Source: an uncultured Pseudomonadota bacterium
GTDB lineage: Bacteria; Myxococcota_A; UBA9160; PR03
Reading direction: 5' to 3'
Assembly (NCBI GenBank): GCA_900696485.1
Contig: CAADGG010000008.1
Coordinates: 1 to 60,386, forward strand
Length of the DNA stretch: 60,386 nt
The notes beneath the pieces were generated by a model, which ran no database searches, was not told where the DNA came from, and saw only the letters and a list, made by a program, of their open reading frames with translations. Positions 37,496 to 46,458 of the stretch are shown here, one piece after another (within the stretch, counting starts at the first letter, position 1; each line of letters begins with the position of its first letter). The position numbers were made by a program, and so were the translations under genes.

Positions 37496-38122
37496 ATGAA
37501 GCCGCCGCACGCCGTCGCTTCGAGCTCGCGCCGCGCAGGTCGCCTGGTGCTCGGCAGCGGCTCGCCGCGCCGCCGCGAGCTGCTGACGCGCGCCGGAATC
37601 GCGTTCGACGTGGAGCCGGCCGACATCGAGGAGCAACGGCAGCCCGGCGAAGCGCCGCGTGCGCTCGCCGAGCGGCTCGCGTGCGAGAAGGCCCAGGCCG
37701 TCGCGCGCCGGCTCGGGCCCGCGCCGGCGCGCTGGGTGCTCGGCGCCGACACGATCGTCGTGCTCGGCGACGACGTGCTCGGCAAGCCACGCGATGCGGA
37801 GGACGCGGCGCGACTGCTCGGCCGGCTGGTCGGCCGCGCCCATCGCGTGCTCACCGGCGTCGCGCTGGTCGACAGCGCGCGGCTCGCGACGTCCGTCGTC
37901 GTCGTCGAGAGCCAGGTCCGGATGCGGCCGGCAAGCCGCGAGGAGATCCTCCGCTACGTCGCCACCGGCGAGTCGCTCGACAAGGCCGGCGGATACGCGG
38001 CACAGGGCGAGGGGCGAGGCCTGATCGAGGCCATCGACGGCAGCGAGACCAACGTCATCGGCCTGCCGCTCGACGAGACCCTCGCACTGCTCCGGGAGGT
38101 CGGGTTCGATGGACGTGCGTGA
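37496..38122 (+). CDS. maf: Maf-like nucleotide pyrophosphatase
   Basis: 208 residues. Maf proteins hydrolyse non-canonical or modified NTPs to NMPs (house-cleaning). Visible are LVLGSGSPRRRELLTRAGI, the phosphate-binding start, ADTIVVLGDDVLGKP with the catalytic Asp region, and GYAAQGEGRGLIEAIDGSE followed by TNVIGLPL. It is the first gene of a tight same-strand run; yggS starts 14 bp before its stop. Confidence 0.93.
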   Translation: MKPPHAVASSSRRAGRLVLGSGSPRRRELLTRAGIAFDVEPADIEEQRQPGEAPRALAERLACEKAQAVARRLGPAPARWVLGADTIVVLGDDVLGKPRDAEDAARLLGRLVGRAHRVLTGVALVDSARLATSVVVVESQVRMRPASREEILRYVATGESLDKAGGYAAQGEGRGLIEAIDGSETNVIGLPLDETLALLREVGFDGRA

Positions 38123-38867
38123 GCAGGAGGTCGAGGAGCGGGCGGTGATCGCCGGCCGCCTCCTGGCGCTGCGCGCGCGGATCGACGCCGCCGCCCGGCG
38201 GGCCGGGCGCGACCCGGCGGCCGTGCACCTGCTCGGCGCGTCGAAGCGACAGTCTCCCGCACGGATCGCCGCGGCGGCTCGCTCGGGGCTCTGCGATTTC
38301 GGCGAGAACTATGTTCAGGAAGCAGCAGCCAAGATCCCGTTGGTCCGAGAGATTCTCGGCTCCGAAGAGGCGGATCTCCTGCGCTGGCATGCGATCGGGC
38401 ACATGCAGCGCAACAAGGCCCGGCAGGCGGTCGGCTGCTTCGACCGCATCCACGGGGTCGACAGCGCCCGGCTCGCCATTGAACTCGCGCACGCTGCCGA
38501 GGCGGCCGGGCGCGTCGTGCCGGTCCTGCTCCAGGTGAACCTCTCGGGCGAGCCGCAGAAGGCCGGCGTCGCGCCGGACGCCGTGCCCGAGCTGCTCGCG
38601 GCCGTCTCCGCGCACGCGTCGCTGCGCGCGACCGGCCTCATGACGCTCCCGGCGCCGACGGCGGACCCCGAGGCGGCGCGACCCGTCTTTGCCCGGCTGC
38701 GCGCGCTGCGCGACGAGCTGCGCACGGAGCCAGGCGGTGCGAACCTGACGGAGTTGTCGATGGGGATGTCGCAGGACTTCGAGGTCGCCGTCGAGGAGGG
38801 GGCCACCTGGGTGCGGATCGGAACGGAGCTGTTCGGCCCGCGGCCGGGCGGTCGGGAGGACGCGTGA
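38109..38867 (+). CDS. yggS: YggS/PLPBP-family pyridoxal-phosphate homeostasis protein
   Basis: 252 residues, alanine-racemase-like TIM barrel. The PLP Lys is in VHLLGASKRQSPARI (about residue 42). The family blocks CDFGENYVQEAAAK, WHAIGHMQRNKARQ, LTELSMGMSQDFEVAV and WVRIGTELFGPR are all present. It binds PLP but is not a racemase, and it influences B6 and amino-acid pools. It overlaps maf by 14 bp, and its TGA overlaps the proC start. Confidence 0.93.
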   Translation: MDVREQEVEERAVIAGRLLALRARIDAAARRAGRDPAAVHLLGASKRQSPARIAAAARSGLCDFGENYVQEAAAKIPLVREILGSEEADLLRWHAIGHMQRNKARQAVGCFDRIHGVDSARLAIELAHAAEAAGRVVPVLLQVNLSGEPQKAGVAPDAVPELLAAVSAHASLRATGLMTLPAPTADPEAARPVFARLRALRDELRTEPGGANLTELSMGMSQDFEVAVEEGATWVRIGTELFGPRPGGREDA

Positions 38868-39694
38868 TGGGGGCGCTCGCCGGACTTCGGATCGGGCTGC
38901 TCGGCGCCGGCGCGATGGGCGAAGCACTCGCCGGTGGGCTGCTCGCCGCCGGCGTCCCGGGCGCGCTCGTGCGCGCGACGGATCCCGTCGCCGCCCGCCG
39001 CGAGCAGGTGGCGCGGGCGTACGGCATCGAAGTGGGCGACGACAACGCCGTGTTGGTCCAGCACAGCGATGTCGTGGTGCTGGCCGTGAAGCCGGGCGTC
39101 GTGGCAGCGGTCCTCGAGGCACTGGTCGAGCGGGTCGGCGCGGCGGCCGCGCAGCCGCTCTGGGTGTCGATCGCCGCCGGCATCTCGCTCACCCGCCTTG
39201 CCGCACTGCTCCCGGCCGGCGCACGTGTGGTGCGCGCGATGCCGAACACCCCGGCCCTGGTGCGCGCCGGCGCGACGGCCTTCGCGGCCAACGCCGCTGC
39301 GACGGCGGCGGATCGCGCCGTCGCGCTGGCCCTGTTCGAAAGCGTCGGCATGGCGTGGGAAGCGCCCGACGAGCGCCTGCTCGATGCCGTGACGGGACTC
39401 TCCGGGAGCGGGCCGGCCTACGTGTTCGTGTTCCTCGAGGCGCTCGCCGATGCCGGCGTCCGCGCCGGCCTGCCGCGTGACGTCGCGCACCGCCTGGCCT
39501 GCCAGACGACCTTCGGAGCCGCCAAGCTCGCGCTCGAGAGCGGCCTGCACCCGGGCCAGCTGAAGGACCGCGTGACGTCGCCGGGCGGTACGACGATCGC
39601 CGGCCTCGCCCGACTCGAGGCCGGCGGCCTGCGCGCCGCCATCCACGACGCCGTCGAAGCGGCCGCGCGCCGCTCCCGGGAGCTCGATTCCTGA
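38867..39694 (+). CDS. proC: Pyrroline-5-carboxylate reductase
   Basis: 275 residues. It makes proline from P5C with NAD(P)H. The Rossmann motif RIGLLGAGAMGEALAGGLL opens the protein. VVLAVKPGVV and RAMPNTPALV follow, and the C-terminal dimer domain carries DAVTGLSGSGPAYVFVFLEAL and VTSPGGTTIAGL. ATG 38867 is chosen because GGGAGG is 7 nt upstream; the alternative GTG 38864 is closer. It is coupled to yggS. Confidence 0.95.
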   Translation: MGALAGLRIGLLGAGAMGEALAGGLLAAGVPGALVRATDPVAARREQVARAYGIEVGDDNAVLVQHSDVVVLAVKPGVVAAVLEALVERVGAAAAQPLWVSIAAGISLTRLAALLPAGARVVRAMPNTPALVRAGATAFAANAAATAADRAVALALFESVGMAWEAPDERLLDAVTGLSGSGPAYVFVFLEALADAGVRAGLPRDVAHRLACQTTFGAAKLALESGLHPGQLKDRVTSPGGTTIAGLARLEAGGLRAAIHDAVEAAARRSRELDS

Positions 39695-39779
39695 GCTGCC
39701 CGAAGGGACCGGCTTCTGCTCAAGCGGACGGGCCTTTGCGCCGATTTCTTGCAGCAGCCTGAAACGTCCGGAGGGCGCC

Positions 39780-40364
39780 GTGCATCTGACCCCGCTCGAC
39801 ATCCAGAACCATCACTTCGCGCAGCGGCTGCGCGGCCTCGATGCAGAAGAGGTCCGCAGCTTCCACCGTATGGTGGCGGAGGACTTCGAAACCCTGATCC
39901 GCGACTCCGAACGGCTTCGCGAACGAATCCGCGAGCTCGAAGCCCGTGTCGAGGAGATGGGCTCACGTGAGGAGTTGCTGCGACACACGCTGGTCACCGC
40001 GCAGGAGGTCAGTGAAGACCTGCGCCGCACGGCCGCCAAGGAAGCCGAGGTGATCCTCGCCGAAGCCGAGGTGCGTGCCGAGAAGGTGCTCGATGCCGCC
40101 CACCGACGCGTTGCGAAGCTCGCCGAGGACATCCGCGAGATGCGCACGTTGCGCACGCGCCTCGGCGCGTCGGTCCGATCCACGATCGAGACCCATCTCG
40201 CGCTGCTCGAAGGCCTCACCGGCGAACTGCCCGAGGATCCGGTGCTCGACGGCAAGGTCGCGTTCCTCGCCAACGGGCCGGCGAAGGGGCCGCGCCGGGT
40301 CGCCGGCAGCGCGGCGCCCGGCAGCGAGGGTCCGGCCTCCGCGTCGGAGGCCGGCGCCGGTTGA
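39780..40364 (+). CDS. divIVA: DivIVA-domain protein
   Basis: 194 residues. The N-terminal DivIVA lipid-binding motif [23 protein letters not shown] is followed by an extended coiled coil (about residues 30-120, [16 protein letters not shown] and [17 protein letters not shown]) and a disordered Gly/Ala/Pro tail. DivIVA proteins mark curved membranes and poles; in this gene neighbourhood (yggS-proC-divIVA-yggU) they are usual. GTG 39780 has GGAGG 5 nt upstream. The stop overlaps the TTG of the next gene. Confidence 0.9.
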   Translation: MHLTPLDIQNHHFAQRLRGLDAEEVRSFHRMVAEDFETLIRDSERLRERIRELEARVEEMGSREELLRHTLVTAQEVSEDLRRTAAKEAEVILAEAEVRAEKVLDAAHRRVAKLAEDIREMRTLRTRLGASVRSTIETHLALLEGLTGELPEDPVLDGKVAFLANGPAKGPRRVAGSAAPGSEGPASASEAGAG

Positions 40365-40696
40365 GCGATCCGGCGGCGGACCTGGAGCTTCAGCGCGCCG
40401 CCGACGGGGTCGCGTTCTGGATCCACGTGACGCCGCGCGCCGCCCGCGAGCGTATCGGAGGCGTCCACGGCGGCGCCCTGCGCATTGCCGTCCGCGAGGC
40501 CCCGGTCCTCGGCGCGGCCAACGGTGCCTGTGTCCGGGCGCTGGCCGCGGCGCTCGCGCTGCCGCGCGCGGCAGTCGATCTCGCGCCGGGCGCCAAGGGC
40601 CGGCGCAAGCGCGTGCGACTCGCCGGAGACCCGGCCGCTCTGGAACCGGCGCTGCGAAGGCTCGCCGGGATGGCGAGGCCCGGATCAGTGGGTTAG
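40361..40696 (+). CDS. yggU: YggU family protein (DUF167)
   Basis: 111 residues. [44 protein letters not shown] is the DUF167 core, with the small basic fold and [17 protein letters not shown] at the C-terminal half. The function is unknown; it is widely conserved. The TTG start 40361 overlaps the divIVA stop (TTGA), which fixes the start and implies translational coupling. Confidence 0.88.
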   Translation: MSDPAADLELQRAADGVAFWIHVTPRAARERIGGVHGGALRIAVREAPVLGAANGACVRALAAALALPRAAVDLAPGAKGRRKRVRLAGDPAALEPALRRLAGMARPGSVG

Positions 40697-40731
40697 ATCC
40701 CCGCCGCCTCGATCGCGAAGCGGAGGACGTC

Positions 40732-41091
40732 ATGCCGACCTACGAGTACCTGTGCGGGAAATGCGGCCACGAGTTCGAGCGCGAGCAGCGCATCACGGAG
40801 GATCCCGTGAAGACCTGCCCGAAGTGCCGCGCCCGCAAGGTGCAGCGGCTGATCTCCCGCACCGGCTTCGTGCTGAAGGGCGGCGGGTGGTACTCGGACC
40901 TCTACTCGAGCTCCAAGCCCGCCCCCGACCGGGATTCCAGCAAGGACTCCAGCAGTCCGTCCAGCGCCGAGTCCAAGTCCGACGCCAGGTCCGAGACCAA
41001 GGCGGCACCCAAGACCGACTCCAAGCCCAAATCCGACACCAAGCCCGCCGGCAAGCCCTCCTCCAAGAAGCCCCCCTCCTCCGCCGCCTGA
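40732..41091 (+). CDS. FmdB-family zinc-ribbon protein
   Basis: 119 residues. The FmdB zinc ribbon is complete: [15 protein letters not shown] and [16 protein letters not shown], giving four Cys. After [11 protein letters not shown] comes a low-complexity Ser/Lys/Pro/Asp tail of about 60 residues. FmdB domains are thought to be regulatory, but the role is not known. It lies 35 bp after yggU on the same strand, with GGAGG before ATG 40732. Confidence 0.88.
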   Translation: MPTYEYLCGKCGHEFEREQRITEDPVKTCPKCRARKVQRLISRTGFVLKGGGWYSDLYSSSKPAPDRDSSKDSSSPSSAESKSDARSETKAAPKTDSKPKSDTKPAGKPSSKKPPSSAA

Positions 41092-41107
41092 CGTCGAAGA
41101 CTGAAGT

Positions 41108-41147
41108 CGTCAAGAAAGGGGTCGGGTTCGTTTCGTCAAGTTTTTCC
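41108..41147. repeat. Half-copy of the dispersed repeat before folD
   Basis: CGTCAAGAAAGGGGTCGGG followed by TTCG, TTTCGTCAAG and TTTTTCC matches the left arm of the palindrome at 14127-14165 almost exactly (first 23 bp identical). No second arm is present. It sits between fmdB and the folD promoter box. Confidence 0.75.
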
Positions 41148-41154
41148 GCCCCGG

Positions 41155-41160
41155 TATACT
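41155..41160 (+). promoter_or_regulatory. -10 box TATACT before folD
   Basis: TATACT ends 8 nt before GTG 41169, leaving no room for a leader or ribosome-binding site. It suggests a leaderless transcript for the folD-gcv operon and rules out a glycine riboswitch in a leader here. Confidence 0.55.
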
Positions 41161-41168
41161 GCTCCCGC

Positions 41169-42050
41169 GTGAGCGCCCCCCCTCGATCTACTCTGGTCGT
41201 CGACGGTATGGCCCTGGCACGGGAACTGCGTGCCGGGATCGCCGCAGAAGTCACGGCACTTCGCGACGCAGGCCGCCGCCCCCCCTGCCTCGCCGTGGTG
41301 CTGGTCGGCGACAATCCGGCGAGTCTCTCGTACATCAAGGGCAAGCGGCGCGCGTGCGCCCGGGCCGGCATCGACTCGCGCGAGCACACGCTCCCCGCCG
41401 ACAGCAGCGAGCGCGCCGTGCTCGACCAGATCGACGCCCTCAATCGCGACGATGGCGTCGACGGCATCCTCGTCCAGCTTCCGCTGCCGAAGGGGATTCG
41501 CGCCACCACCATCACCGAGGCCACGGATCCCGCCAAGGACGTCGACGGGCTGCACACCCGCAACGCCGGTCGACTGCTCGCGGGACTCCCCGGGCTGCGC
41601 CCGTGCACGCCGCTCGGCATCCTCGAGGTGCTCGACCGTCACCGCGTGCCACTCGAGGGCGCCCGCGCCGTCGTCGTCGGACGCAGCACGCTGGTCGGCA
41701 AGCCGGTGGCGCTGCTGCTGCTCGAACGCCACGCGACGGTAACGATCTGCCACTCCCGCACCCGTGACCTCGCCGCCGTCTGCCGCGACGCGGACGTGCT
41801 GATCGCGTGTGCCGGAAGCCCGCTGCTGATCCGGGGCGACTGGATCCGGCCGGGTGCCGCCGTGATCGACCTCGGCGTCAACGTCGTGGACGGCCAGCAG
41901 GTCGGCGACGTGGATTTCGACGAGGCGCTCGGCATCGCGAGCCTGATCACCCCGTCGCGTGGCGGAGTCGGCCCGCTGACGATCACGATGCTGCTGCGCA
42001 ATACGCTCGAGGCGTACGAGGCCCGCTGCGGGATCGGCCGCACGGCGTGA
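41169..42050 (+). CDS. folD: Methylene-THF dehydrogenase / methenyl-THF cyclohydrolase
   Basis: 293 residues. FolD oxidises 5,10-methylene-THF to 10-formyl-THF with NADP. The catalytic Lys lies in SYIKGKRRACARAGI (about residue 58). DGILVQLPLPKGI, PAKDVDGLHTRNAGRLL, VVVGRSTLVGKPVALLL and ITPSRGGVGPLTITMLLRNT are the standard blocks. The substitution of the usual GG in the last motif is minor. It heads the glycine-cleavage genes: its TGA overlaps the GTG of gcvT, so methylene-THF made by GcvT can be used at once. Confidence 0.95.
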   Translation: MSAPPRSTLVVDGMALARELRAGIAAEVTALRDAGRRPPCLAVVLVGDNPASLSYIKGKRRACARAGIDSREHTLPADSSERAVLDQIDALNRDDGVDGILVQLPLPKGIRATTITEATDPAKDVDGLHTRNAGRLLAGLPGLRPCTPLGILEVLDRHRVPLEGARAVVVGRSTLVGKPVALLLLERHATVTICHSRTRDLAAVCRDADVLIACAGSPLLIRGDWIRPGAAVIDLGVNVVDGQQVGDVDFDEALGIASLITPSRGGVGPLTITMLLRNTLEAYEARCGIGRTA

Positions 42051-43135
42051 GTGCGCTCCGGCGCACGCCGCTGCATGCCATCCATCAGCGTCTCGGCGCC
42101 CGGTTGGTGCCTTTCGCCGGCTTCGAGATGCCGGTGCAGTACCGGTCGATCCTCGAAGAACACGCGGCGGTGCGCCGTGCCGCCGGCCTCTTCGACGTCT
42201 CCCACATGGGTCAGATCCACCTCCGCGGCGCCGGCGCGCTGGACAGCGTCGAGCGCCTGGTCAGCTGCCCGGTGGCGTCCCTGCGACGGGGCCGCGTCCG
42301 TTACGGCCTGCTGTGCAACGAAGACGGCGGCATCGTCGACGACATCACGGTGTACCGCAGCGCCGAAGATGCCTTCCTGCTGTGCGTCAACGCCGCGAAC
42401 ATCGAGAAGGACTGGCGCTGGATCGTGCGTCACGCCGATCCCCGCACGGAGCTCGCGAACCGCAGCGACGAGACCGGCCTGCTCGCGCTGCAGGGACCCG
42501 CCGCGCTCGCGATCCTCGCGCCGCTCTGCGACTTCGACCCCGCCCGCCTGCGCCGCTTCCAGTTCGCGGAGGGACTCGTGGCGGGCGGCGCCGCGCTGGT
42601 CTCCCGGACCGGATACACCGGCTCGGACGGCTTCGAACTCTACGTCGATGCGAACAGGATCGTGCCGCTGTTCGAGGCCCTGCTCGACGCCGGGCGCCCA
42701 CACGGACTCGTCCCCGCCGGCCTCGGCGCGCGCGACACGCTTCGGCTCGAGGCGGCACTCCCGCTCTACGGCCACGAACTCGACGACACCACCTCGCCAC
42801 TCGAGGCCGGTCTCGAACGGTTCGTGAAGCGCGCCGCCGGCGGATTCCTCGGCGCCGAGGCCATCGAGCGCCGCGCCGCCGCGGGCCTGACGCGCCTGCT
42901 CGTCGGCTTCGTCCTGGAAGGCCGCGGCATCGCACGGGCCGGGCATGCGATCGCTCACGAAGGCCGAGAGGTCGGGATCGTGACGTCCGGTGCGCCGTCG
43001 CCGACCCTCGGAAAACCGATCGGCCTCGGCTACGTTCCGCCGGCGCTCGCGGCGCCCGGGACGGCGATCGACATCGTCGTCCGGGAGCATCCCGTGGCGG
43101 CTCGCATCGTTTCGACGCCGTTCATCTCCAACTGA
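42047..43135 (+). CDS. gcvT: Glycine cleavage system T protein (aminomethyltransferase)
   Basis: 362 residues. It releases ammonia and moves the methylene group from the lipoyl arm to THF. Visible are [26 protein letters not shown], the [11 protein letters not shown] and LALQGPAA blocks, [13 protein letters not shown], and [22 protein letters not shown], all diagnostic. GTG 42047 makes a GTGA overlap with folD. The downstream gcvH starts 13 bp after. Confidence 0.95.
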   Translation: MSALRRTPLHAIHQRLGARLVPFAGFEMPVQYRSILEEHAAVRRAAGLFDVSHMGQIHLRGAGALDSVERLVSCPVASLRRGRVRYGLLCNEDGGIVDDITVYRSAEDAFLLCVNAANIEKDWRWIVRHADPRTELANRSDETGLLALQGPAALAILAPLCDFDPARLRRFQFAEGLVAGGAALVSRTGYTGSDGFELYVDANRIVPLFEALLDAGRPHGLVPAGLGARDTLRLEAALPLYGHELDDTTSPLEAGLERFVKRAAGGFLGAEAIERRAAAGLTRLLVGFVLEGRGIARAGHAIAHEGREVGIVTSGAPSPTLGKPIGLGYVPPALAAPGTAIDIVVREHPVAARIVSTPFISN

Positions 43136-43148
43136 GGGGGGAGGCCCT

Positions 43149-43550
43149 GTGGCCGACTATGAGATCCCCGGCGATCTCCGCTACACGCGTGAGGATGAGT
43201 GGATCCGCATCGAGGGTGACCGCGTCACCATCGGGATCACCGATTACGCGCAACAGCAGCTCGGAGACATCGTCTTCGTCGAGCTGCCTGCGGTCGGGAC
43301 CCCCGTCGAACGCGGCGAGCCGTTCGGCGTGGTCGAATCCGTGAAAGCCGTGAGCGACCTGTACGCTCCCGTGTCGGGAGAAGTCGTCGAGGCGAATCCG
43401 GATCTCGCCAATCATCCCGAGCACATCAACGAGGACTGCTACGGCGACGGTTGGATGATCACGATCCAGATCAACGACCCCGCGGATCTCGAGACGCTGA
43501 TCGACGCAACGCAGTACCAGCAGCACGTCCAGGACCGCAGCTCCGAGTGA
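43149..43550 (+). CDS. gcvH: Glycine cleavage system H protein
   Basis: 133 residues. The lipoyl-carrying beta-barrel has its modified Lys in GVVESVKAVSDLYAPVSGEV (about residue 64), preceded by TIGITDYAQQQLGDIVFVELP. It shuttles the aminomethyl group between the P, T and L proteins. GAGGGGGGAGG precedes GTG 43149. Its TGA overlaps the GTG of gcvPA. Confidence 0.95.
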   Translation: MADYEIPGDLRYTREDEWIRIEGDRVTIGITDYAQQQLGDIVFVELPAVGTPVERGEPFGVVESVKAVSDLYAPVSGEVVEANPDLANHPEHINEDCYGDGWMITIQINDPADLETLIDATQYQQHVQDRSSE

Positions 43551-44926
43551 CGGGAGACCCTTCGCGCTTCATCCCGCACACGGAGGAGGACATCCGGGAG
43601 ATGCTCGCCGCGATCGGCGTCGAGAGCATCGATGCGCTGTTCGCCTGCGTGCCGGACAAGCTGCGGCTGAACCGACTGCTCGATCTGCCGGCCGCCGCCA
43701 GCGAACAGGAGGTGGTGCGCGAGCTCTCGGCGCTTGCGGCGCGCAACAGTCATGCCGAAGCGCAGCCGTGGTTCCTCGGCGGTGGCATCTACGCGCACTA
43801 CCTCCCGGCCGCCGTTCACGCGCTGGCCTCGCGAGCCGAGTTCTACACCGCCTACACACCGTATCAGCCCGAGATCAGCCAGGGCACGCTGCAGACGATC
43901 TTCGAGTGGCAGACGATGGTCTGCGCGCTGACGGGTCTCGAAGTCTCGAATGCGTCGCTCTACGACGGAGCCTCCGCTACCGCGGAAGCCGTGTTGCTGG
44001 CGATGCGCGCCACCCGGCGCGAGCGGATCGTCGTCGCGCACGGCCTGCACCCCCACTACGGCGACGTCTTGCGCACGTACCTGCGCGCGCTCGCCGTCGA
44101 CATCGAGTGGCTGCCGCGCGACCCGGACGGGCGCAGCGTGCCGGTCGCGCCGGCGATCGACGATGCCACCGCCTGCGTGGTGGTGCAGAGCCCGAGCTTC
44201 CTCGGTCCGGCACAGGATCTGCGTGCGGCGGCCGAAGCCGCCCATGCGCGCGGCGCGTTGCTGATCGTCGTCGTGACGGAGCCGCTCTCGCTGGCGTTGT
44301 TCCAGGCGCCCGGTGCGCTCGGCGCCGACGTGGTGTGCGGCGAGGCCCAGGGCTTCGGCGTCCCGATGAGCCTCGGCGGTCCGGCGCTCGGCTTCCTCGC
44401 CACGCGCGACCGCTTCGTGCGTCAACTCCCGGGACGCCTGGTCGGCGAGACCGTCGATACCCGGGGACGACGCGGGTACGTGCTGACGCTGTCGACCCGC
44501 GAGCAGCACATCCGCCGGGAGAAGGCGACCTCCAACATCTGCACCAACCAGGGCCTGTGCCTGCTCTACGCCACGATCTATCTCTCGCTGCTCGGCCGCG
44601 TGGGTCTGCGCAAACTGGCGCGCCTCAACTACGCGAAGGCGGAATACCTGAAGCGGCGCGTGCGCGAGACGCCCGGCCTCTCGTTGCCGCTCGCGGCCCC
44701 GGGCTTCAACGAGTTCGTCGTCGGCGTGCCGGACAGCGCGGCGGCGGCGCTCGCCCGCGCGCGCGAAGCCGGCATCGTCGGCGGCCTCGATCTGGCGCCC
44801 TACGAGCCGGAGCTGGGCCCCGCGCTGCTCGTGTGTGCGACGGAGCTGGCGAGCCGGGCTTCGATCGACGAGCTCGTCGCCCGGCTGGCGGACGTGGATG
44901 GTCCGGTCCCGGGAGCCGCGCCGTGA
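43547..44926 (+). CDS. gcvPA: Glycine dehydrogenase (decarboxylating) subunit 1
   Basis: 459 residues, the N-terminal-type subunit of the split P protein. RFIPHTEEDIREMLAAIGV starts it, then FLGGGIYAHYLPAAV, TAYTPYQPEISQGTLQ, SLYDGASATAEAVLLA and TSNICTNQGLCLL, all as in bacterial GcvPA. It forms a heterotetramer with GcvPB and binds no PLP itself. It starts in a GTGA overlap with gcvH and ends in a GTGA overlap with gcvPB. Confidence 0.95.
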   Translation: MTGDPSRFIPHTEEDIREMLAAIGVESIDALFACVPDKLRLNRLLDLPAAASEQEVVRELSALAARNSHAEAQPWFLGGGIYAHYLPAAVHALASRAEFYTAYTPYQPEISQGTLQTIFEWQTMVCALTGLEVSNASLYDGASATAEAVLLAMRATRRERIVVAHGLHPHYGDVLRTYLRALAVDIEWLPRDPDGRSVPVAPAIDDATACVVVQSPSFLGPAQDLRAAAEAAHARGALLIVVVTEPLSLALFQAPGALGADVVCGEAQGFGVPMSLGGPALGFLATRDRFVRQLPGRLVGETVDTRGRRGYVLTLSTREQHIRREKATSNICTNQGLCLLYATIYLSLLGRVGLRKLARLNYAKAEYLKRRVRETPGLSLPLAAPGFNEFVVGVPDSAAAALARAREAGIVGGLDLAPYEPELGPALLVCATELASRASIDELVARLADVDGPVPGAAP

Positions 44927-46458
44927 CGGACCCGCGCGACGACCTCGGCCCGGAGCGCGTCGGGCACGCGACCCGCGGACTCACGTGGGAGGAGCCGCTG
45001 CTGTTCGAGCGCAGCGTGCGCGGCCGCGCCGGCTACTCGCTGCCCGATCTCGATGTCCCGGACGCCGACCCGGCCGATGCGTTCGCCGGCGATGCGCTGC
45101 GCGACGACCTCCCCGGTCTCCCGGAGCTCTCCGAGGTCGACGTGGTGCGGCACTTCACGCGGCTCTCGACGTGGAACGCGGCGGTCGACCTCGGCCTCTA
45201 CCCGCTCGGCTCCTGCACGATGAAGTACAACCCGAAGGTCAACGAGGCACTGGCGCGGTTGCCCGGCTTCGCCTCGGCGCACCCGCTGCAGCCCGCCGCG
45301 GAGGCCCAGGGGTTCCTCGAACTGGCGTGGCGACTCGAACGGGCGCTGGCCGAAGTCTCCGGCATGGACCGGGTGACGCTGCAGCCGGCGGCGGGCGCGC
45401 AGGGCGAACTGGCCGGGATCATGATGATCCGCGCCTATCACGAACACCGAGGCGAGCACCGCCGGGTGGTGTTGGTTCCGGACTCCGCCCACGGCACGAA
45501 CCCGGCGAGCGCCGCCCTCAACGACTACCGCGTCGTCTCGATCCCGAGCGGCGAGGACGGCATCCTGCACCCGGAGGCCGTCGCGCAGGCGATGACCGAC
45601 GAAGTCGCCGCCCTGATGATCACCAATCCGAACACGCTCGGTCTCTTCGAAACGCATATCGCCGAGCTGTGCGAGATCGTCCACGCGCGCGGCGGTCTCG
45701 TCTACGGCGATGGAGCGAACCTCAACGCCCTGCTCGGAATCGCACGGCCCGGCGATCTCGGCATCGACGTCATGCACTTCAACCTGCACAAGACCTTCTC
45801 GACGCCGCACGGAGGCGGCGGACCCGGTTCCGGCCCGGTCGGCGTGAAGAACCTCCTCGCACCGTACTTGCCGGTGCCGATGATCCACCGCCGGGAGGGC
45901 AGTGAGGGGGTGGGGTTCTCGCTCGACTACGAGTTCCCGCTCAGCATCGGACGCCTGCACGCGAACTTCGGCAACGTCGGGATGTTCGTCCGTGCCTGGG
46001 CCTACTTCCGCTCGCTCGGGCCGGAGGGTCTGCGACGCTGTGCCGAGATGGCGGTGCTGAACGCCAACTACGTGCTGGCGAAGCTGCGCGGCACCTGGCA
46101 CGTACCGATCGACCGGCCGGTCATGCACGAGTGCGTCGTGTCGGACCAGGCGCTCGCCGCAACGGGGGTCACGACTCTGGACGTAGCCAAGCGGCTGATC
46201 GACTACGGCTACCACCCTCCGACCGTGTACTTCCCGCTGATCGTGCACGGCGCGCTGATGATCGAGCCGACCGAGAGCGAGCCGAAGGAGGGACTCGATC
46301 GCTTCATCGCCGCGCTGTCGGCGATCGTGACCGAGGCGCACAGCGAGCCCGAGCGCGTGCGGACCGCGCCGCATCGGACCCGCCACGGCAGACTCGACGA
46401 GACGCGCGCCGCGCGCCGGCCCGTCCTGCGATGGCAGCCCGACCCGCCCCCCTCGTAG
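44923..46458 (+). CDS. gcvPB: Glycine dehydrogenase (decarboxylating) subunit 2
   Basis: 511 residues, the PLP-binding subunit. LYPLGSCTMKYNPKVNEAL and LVPDSAHGTNPASAAL are present, and the PLP Lys is in FNLHKTFSTPHGGGGPGSGP (about residue 288). It decarboxylates glycine and loads the aminomethyl group on GcvH. A C-terminal Arg-rich tail overlaps the next gene by 28 bp. A split P protein together with folD, gcvT and gcvH makes the operon complete except for the shared L protein. Confidence 0.95.
   Translation: MTDPRDDLGPERVGHATRGLTWEEPLLFERSVRGRAGYSLPDLDVPDADPADAFAGDALRDDLPGLPELSEVDVVRHFTRLSTWNAAVDLGLYPLGSCTMKYNPKVNEALARLPGFASAHPLQPAAEAQGFLELAWRLERALAEVSGMDRVTLQPAAGAQGELAGIMMIRAYHEHRGEHRRVVLVPDSAHGTNPASAALNDYRVVSIPSGEDGILHPEAVAQAMTDEVAALMITNPNTLGLFETHIAELCEIVHARGGLVYGDGANLNALLGIARPGDLGIDVMHFNLHKTFSTPHGGGGPGSGPVGVKNLLAPYLPVPMIHRREGSEGVGFSLDYEFPLSIGRLHANFGNVGMFVRAWAYFRSLGPEGLRRCAEMAVLNANYVLAKLRGTWHVPIDRPVMHECVVSDQALAATGVTTLDVAKRLIDYGYHPPTVYFPLIVHGALMIEPTESEPKEGLDRFIAALSAIVTEAHSEPERVRTAPHRTRHGRLDETRAARRPVLRWQPDPPPS

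Noticed and set aside
41092..41168. Glycine riboswitch before folD-gcvT
   Set aside because: The 77-bp gap is occupied by the dispersed repeat and a -10 box 8 nt before the start; there is no room for an aptamer leader.
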